Assembly (NCBI GenBank): GCA_036272915.1
Contig: DATAXV010000080.1
Location: forward strand, 1 to 17,384
Source: DATAXV01 sp036272915
GTDB lineage: Bacteria > Chloroflexota > Dormibacteria > Dormibacterales > Dormibacteraceae
Direction of reading: 5' to 3'
DNA: 17,384 bases
Shown here: in pieces, positions 14,766-17,384 of the stretch
How the letters are laid out: every line of letters starts with the position of its first letter
Numbering within the stretch: position 1 is the first letter of the stretch
Notes under the pieces: generated by a model
Database searches by the model: none
What the model was told of the DNA's origin: nothing
The model's input: the letters and a program-made list of their open reading frames with translations, nothing else
Position numbers and translations under genes: made by a program

Positions 14766-15533
14766 TCAGGTCAGGCGGACCTCGTAGAGCTCCCCCCAGC
14801 GCTTGCCGGCCAGGTACAGGTCGCGGGTACCGGGCACCCAGGCGATGCCGTCGGGGACGTTGTCGGGGGCGCGGCGGTCGGCGGCCGTGCCCAGGCGGGT
14901 CAGGTCGAGCCAGCCGTCGACCGCCCCGGTTCTCGGGTCGATGCGCACGGCGACGTCGGTCGGCCAGATGTTGGCGAGGATCCCCCAGGGCGTCCACTCC
15001 AGCTCGTTGAGCGAGGTGACCGGGCCACCGGGGGCGGTCACCCGCAGCGATCCCACCTGCCGGAGCGTGGACGGATCCAGGATCCTCAGCACCCCGGTGC
15101 CGTCGCTCACGTACAGCCGGTCGCCGACCGTGGTCATCCCCCAGCCCTGGCCGGGCAGATGGTGGGTGCCGACCCGGCACAGGCAGCGCAGGCCCCAGAC
15201 CAGGATCAGATGCGACCGCCAGGTCAGCTGGTAGAGCCGGCCGTGCCAGACGGCGATGCCCTCGGCGAAGATCGGAGCCGGGAGGCGAACCTCGCGCAGC
15301 ACCCGACCATTCGCGGGATCGACCTCGCGCAGGCTGGAGTCCCCGACCAGACCGGTGCTCTCGTAGAGGTCTCCCCCCTGCCAGAGCAGGCCCTCGGTGT
15401 AGGCCCCGGGATCGTGCGCCACGGCCCTGATCACCTGGTAGCCGAGCTCGGGGGTGGCGAGGACGGGATTGCCGCCGTCGCCGGCGATGCAGATCACGAA
15501 GAGGACGGCGATGGCCAGCGGAAGCCGGCTCAT
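14766..15533 (-). CDS. Secreted glutaminyl-peptide cyclotransferase (glutamine cyclotransferase)
   Basis: This 255-residue enzyme of the plant/bacterial beta-propeller type converts N-terminal glutamine of peptides or proteins to pyroglutamate, releasing ammonia. Residues 4-27 form a signal peptide or anchor, so it should act outside the cytoplasm. Family landmarks appear in order: AYTEGLLW, DLYESTGLVGDSSLREVD, IFAEGIAVW, LYQLTW, GQGWGMT, VSDGTG, SLNELEW, ILANIWPTDV, VPDGIAWVPGT and LAGKRWGELYEV. The Glu of ESTG, the Asn of LNELE and the Lys of GKRW, all conserved in the family, are present. The usual EGWG is QGWG here. The start chosen is ATG at 15533, right before the signal sequence; an open frame extends further upstream but is low-complexity and overlaps the preceding gene. 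It is the last gene of an operon that begins with a coupling ATPase, so a surface or pilus protein may be its substrate. Confidence 0.9.
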   Translation of the reverse strand: MSRLPLAIAVLFVICIAGDGGNPVLATPELGYQVIRAVAHDPGAYTEGLLWQGGDLYESTGLVGDSSLREVDPANGRVLREVRLPAPIFAEGIAVWHGRLYQLTWRSHLILVWGLRCLCRVGTHHLPGQGWGMTTVGDRLYVSDGTGVLRILDPSTLRQVGSLRVTAPGGPVTSLNELEWTPWGILANIWPTDVAVRIDPRTGAVDGWLDLTRLGTAADRRAPDNVPDGIAWVPGTRDLYLAGKRWGELYEVRLT

Positions 15534-15558
15534 CGGAGGTTCTGGAGCGGGCCGGCCC

Positions 15559-15744
15559 TCAGAACTCGGGGAGCTCTTCTTCGTCGACGCCGATGTCCCC
15601 GGGCGGGGTCCGCCCGGTGAAGAGGACACGCAGCTTCCTTCCGAAGCCGGCGAAGACGTCGAGCCAGCTTGGAATGCCCTCATGAAACACCTGCCGGCCG
15701 AAGGAGGGGTTGCTCAACTGGCTTGGAAAATCACTAGTAGCCAT
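15559..15744 (-). CDS. Small hypothetical protein (61 residues)
   Basis: This small unrecognised protein sits between the SseB-domain and cyclotransferase genes, in the same direction and with short gaps (10 and 25 bases). It has a basic central part (FAGFGRKLRVLFTGR) and an acidic tail ending DEEELPEF, with no signal sequence or membrane segment. ATG at 15744 was chosen. GTG at 15774 would add ten residues and overlap the SseB-domain gene by 20 bases. Support is positional and from its protein-like composition; it could be a small partner or chaperone-like protein, but nothing proves this. Confidence 0.55.
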   Translation of the reverse strand: MATSDFPSQLSNPSFGRQVFHEGIPSWLDVFAGFGRKLRVLFTGRTPPGDIGVDEEELPEF

Positions 15745-15754
15745 CGCCCTGCGC

Positions 15755-16498
15755 TCAACATGGTACGAGGTCACCGGGACCCAGGGCGTCAGCCCGGGTG
15801 AAGAAACGGAGGCCGTCCTGTAAAACCTGGCGGCTCAGCAGGTCCTCGCCGAGATGCTCGACCCGCACCTCCGCGTCGTGGACCTGGCTGGCCACGGCCC
15901 GCACCTCCTCCCTCGCCTGCTCGATGAGCTCCGGACGGCGCAGTCGCAGCCCGATCACGAGCTGCACCGGATGCCCCTCCTCCATCACCTCGGCCACGTG
16001 GGCCTCCTGCACCTCGGGCTGCCCCTGGAAGCGATCCCAGAGCGCCTCCAGCAGACCCGCCGGGTAGCTCTGCGGAGACCTGACCACGGGTGGAGCGGCG
16101 TCATGCCACTCCCGGCCCAGCCGGCTCGCCGCCTCGTGATCGAAGGCGAGGCAGGGCCAGCTGCCCAGGTTGATCACCAGCTGCGTACCCGGCTGCACCG
16201 ATCGGAAGACCAGCCCGCCACGGAGGAGCAGGTAGGGCTGGTCTCCTCCGGCGACGTTGCGAAGCCGCCACATCGAGGTGAAGGCGGAGAGATAGGTGAC
16301 GCCCTCGAACGTGTGGAAGACGATGCGCACGTCCATCCGGCCGCTGACCGGATCGGGCGACTTCTCACCGAGCACGTAGAGCTCGCCGTCGAGCAGATAC
16401 CGCCCGACCTCGTCCTTGCGCCGCTCGTCCTGGGCCGCCTCCGCGATCGCCTGCTCCAGGCCGCTCAGGCCGGCGTCGATCTCCATGGCGATGGTCAC
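15755..16498 (-). CDS. SseB-domain protein
   Basis: This 247-residue soluble protein appears to carry both SseB domains. The N-terminal part (about 12-125) has the family pattern of a helical start (LEQAIAEAAQDE), then YLLDGELYVLGE, VTYLSAFTSMWRL and GTQLVINLGSWPCLAFD. The C-terminal part (about 135-240) matches the SseB C-terminal domain pattern, with PAGLLEALWDRF early and ending near LRFFTRADAL. SseB was named for enhanced serine sensitivity in Escherichia coli and its biochemical role is unclear. In Gram-positive bacteria such domains are often found near secretion loci, which fits its place between a coupling ATPase and a secreted enzyme. The GTG start at 16498 overlaps the stop of a 13-codon frame (GTGA) and has AGGCGG just upstream. 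ATG at 16486 is an alternative. Confidence 0.85.
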   Translation of the reverse strand: MTIAMEIDAGLSGLEQAIAEAAQDERRKDEVGRYLLDGELYVLGEKSPDPVSGRMDVRIVFHTFEGVTYLSAFTSMWRLRNVAGGDQPYLLLRGGLVFRSVQPGTQLVINLGSWPCLAFDHEAASRLGREWHDAAPPVVRSPQSYPAGLLEALWDRFQGQPEVQEAHVAEVMEEGHPVQLVIGLRLRRPELIEQAREEVRAVASQVHDAEVRVEHLGEDLLSRQVLQDGLRFFTRADALGPGDLVPC

Positions 16499-16536
16499 CG
16501 CCGCCTAGTGGGCGCGGCGGCTACCCCCTCCGGCAT
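16495..16536 (-). CDS. Possible 13-residue linking peptide between coupling ATPase and SseB genes
   Basis: The ATG at 16536 overlaps the coupling ATPase stop as TGATG, and the frame (MPEGVAAAPTRRR) ends in a TGA that overlaps the SseB-domain gene's GTG as GTGA. Both overlaps are of the kind used for translational coupling, so the short frame would carry ribosomes across an otherwise 37-base gap. Nothing else supports a functional peptide, and chance is a real possibility. Confidence 0.25.
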   Translation of the reverse strand: MPEGVAAAPTRRR

Positions 16537-17384
16537 CAGGCGACCACCCTCGTCGCCCCGGGGATGTAGGGAACTCCGGCCCGCTGCTGAAGCCCACGGT
16601 TCTTGTACCAGGGGCGGAGCGCGAGCACGGCCGGCTGCAGGTAGTGGTAGAGCAGAAGCGCCGATCCCGGGCGCAGCTGGCGCGCAACCTCCGGCGGCAG
16701 CAGCTGGCGGAGCGAGGTCGTGTAGCTGTGCCCGTCGCCCGATCCGCTCGAGTTGTAGGTGAACTGGCGGTGGCGCTCCTGGCCCACCAGCTGGCTGGCC
16801 AGCTGGAGCGTCTGCATGTCGGCGATGCCGCTGAGGAAGAGCTTGGCACGGCTGTTGTTGATGATGGTCTCGGTCTGTTCTTGGTAGCGGGTTCGGATCT
16901 GCGCCATGTCCTGGAAGATGGCGACGACGCTGATGCCCTGAGAGTAACCGGTGGAGAGGAACTGGGGCAGGTTCTCGATGGGTGCGGTGTTGGCGCACTC
17001 GTCGAGCACGACGAGGAGGGGCTGGGGCACGCGGCCGTTGGGCGTCCGCTGGGCGATCCGGACCGCCTCCTCGACGAGCTGGTTGATGATGCCGACGAAG
17101 AGCATCTGCAGCCGGTCCTGGTCCATCAGCGGGGCGACCAGGTAGAGGGTGTTGATGCCGTCGGTCAGGAACTCCTTGGGGTTGAGGTCGTTGCCCTCGG
17201 CGGAGGCGGCGACCTTGCGCTCGAGGAACACCGAGAGCGTCCGCTGCGCGGTGCTGTAGCAGGAGCCGCGCTCTCTCTCGGGCCGCTCCTGGATGCTCTG
17301 ATAGACCTCGATCGCCGCGGGGTCGCAGTCGGGCACCAGGCTCAGGGCGTGGCGCAGCGACTCGCCGCTGCCGTCGTCGATCCA
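16536..17384 (-). CDS. VirD4/TraG-type coupling ATPase, 5' partial
   Basis: This is the C-terminal 282 residues of a type IV coupling protein, the inner-membrane ATPase that recognises substrates and passes them to the channel. The frame stays open to the window edge, so the membrane anchor and Walker A lie outside. The Walker B stretch LLVVLDECANTAP (about 16984-17022) is followed by the family-typical segments ENLPQFLSTGYSQGISVVAI and FQDMAQIRTRYQ, then INNSRAKLFLSGIADMQTLQ and LASQLVGQ. The end contains the expected segment around LRQLLPPEVARQLRPGSALL. It has the residues that the P-loop-less relative at 7938-9818 lacks in this region (DE of Walker B, FQD/Q motif), so it is most likely the active coupling protein. 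Its stop overlaps a short frame leading to the SseB-domain gene. Confidence 0.9.
   Translation of the reverse strand, partial: WIDDGSGESLRHALSLVPDCDPAAIEVYQSIQERPERERGSCYSTAQRTLSVFLERKVAASAEGNDLNPKEFLTDGINTLYLVAPLMDQDRLQMLFVGIINQLVEEAVRIAQRTPNGRVPQPLLVVLDECANTAPIENLPQFLSTGYSQGISVVAIFQDMAQIRTRYQEQTETIINNSRAKLFLSGIADMQTLQLASQLVGQERHRQFTYNSSGSGDGHSYTTSLRQLLPPEVARQLRPGSALLLYHYLQPAVLALRPWYKNRGLQQRAGVPYIPGATRVVA

Noticed and set aside
11758..15180. Minus-strand open frame of 1140 codons antisense to the HerA/VirB4 gene
   Set aside because: It mirrors a real gene with clear Walker motifs on the plus strand. Its translation is a Gly/Arg/Asp/His-rich composition without domains, as expected for antisense frames at very high GC.
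15534..15683. N-terminal extension of the cyclotransferase to an upstream start
   Set aside because: It would put about 50 low-complexity residues before a clear signal sequence and overlap the small gene at 15559-15744.

Overview
This is a very GC-rich window (coding third positions are almost all G or C) with tightly packed, mostly overlapping genes. The style fits a high-GC Gram-positive-type bacterium such as an actinomycete or a Chloroflexota/Dormibacterota relative. The sequence alone does not settle the phylum. No rRNA, tRNA, CRISPR array, insertion sequence or integrase was seen.

Almost every recognisable gene belongs to one envelope-spanning macromolecular transport machine that mixes parts of type IV secretion/conjugation systems and Tad pili. 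Region A (1-7200, plus strand) is a seven-gene chain joined by short overlaps: a VirB11/TadA-type traffic ATPase (5' end outside the window), a TadB-like and a TadC-like membrane protein, a small three-helix membrane protein that could be the pilin, a large ParA/MinD-type ATPase with a proline-rich repeat region, a possibly membrane-anchored protein that could play a VirB8-like role, and a bitopic surface protein. Region B (7205-11700, minus strand) encodes a polytopic membrane protein of about 15 helices (VirB6-like role possible), a VirD4/TraG-like protein that has lost its P-loop, and a secreted or anchored protein with an internally duplicated Cys-pair domain. Region C (11824-14760, plus strand) is one gene for a HerA/VirB4-type P-loop ATPase. 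Region D (14766-17384, minus strand) starts with a VirD4/TraG coupling ATPase (5' end outside the window), then an SseB-domain protein, a 61-residue unknown, and a secreted glutaminyl-peptide cyclotransferase.

In the working model, three energising ATPases (VirB11-type, VirB4/HerA-type, VirD4-type) drive a channel or pilus whose platform is the TadB/TadC pair. The ParA-like protein would position the machine or feed it substrate. The pseudo-VirD4 may be a structural partner of the true coupling protein. No relaxase is visible here, so DNA transfer is plausible but not shown; protein secretion or pilus assembly remain possible. The divergent 124-base gap between regions B and C carries a perfect 20-base palindrome and -10-like boxes on both strands, and looks like the control point of the cluster.
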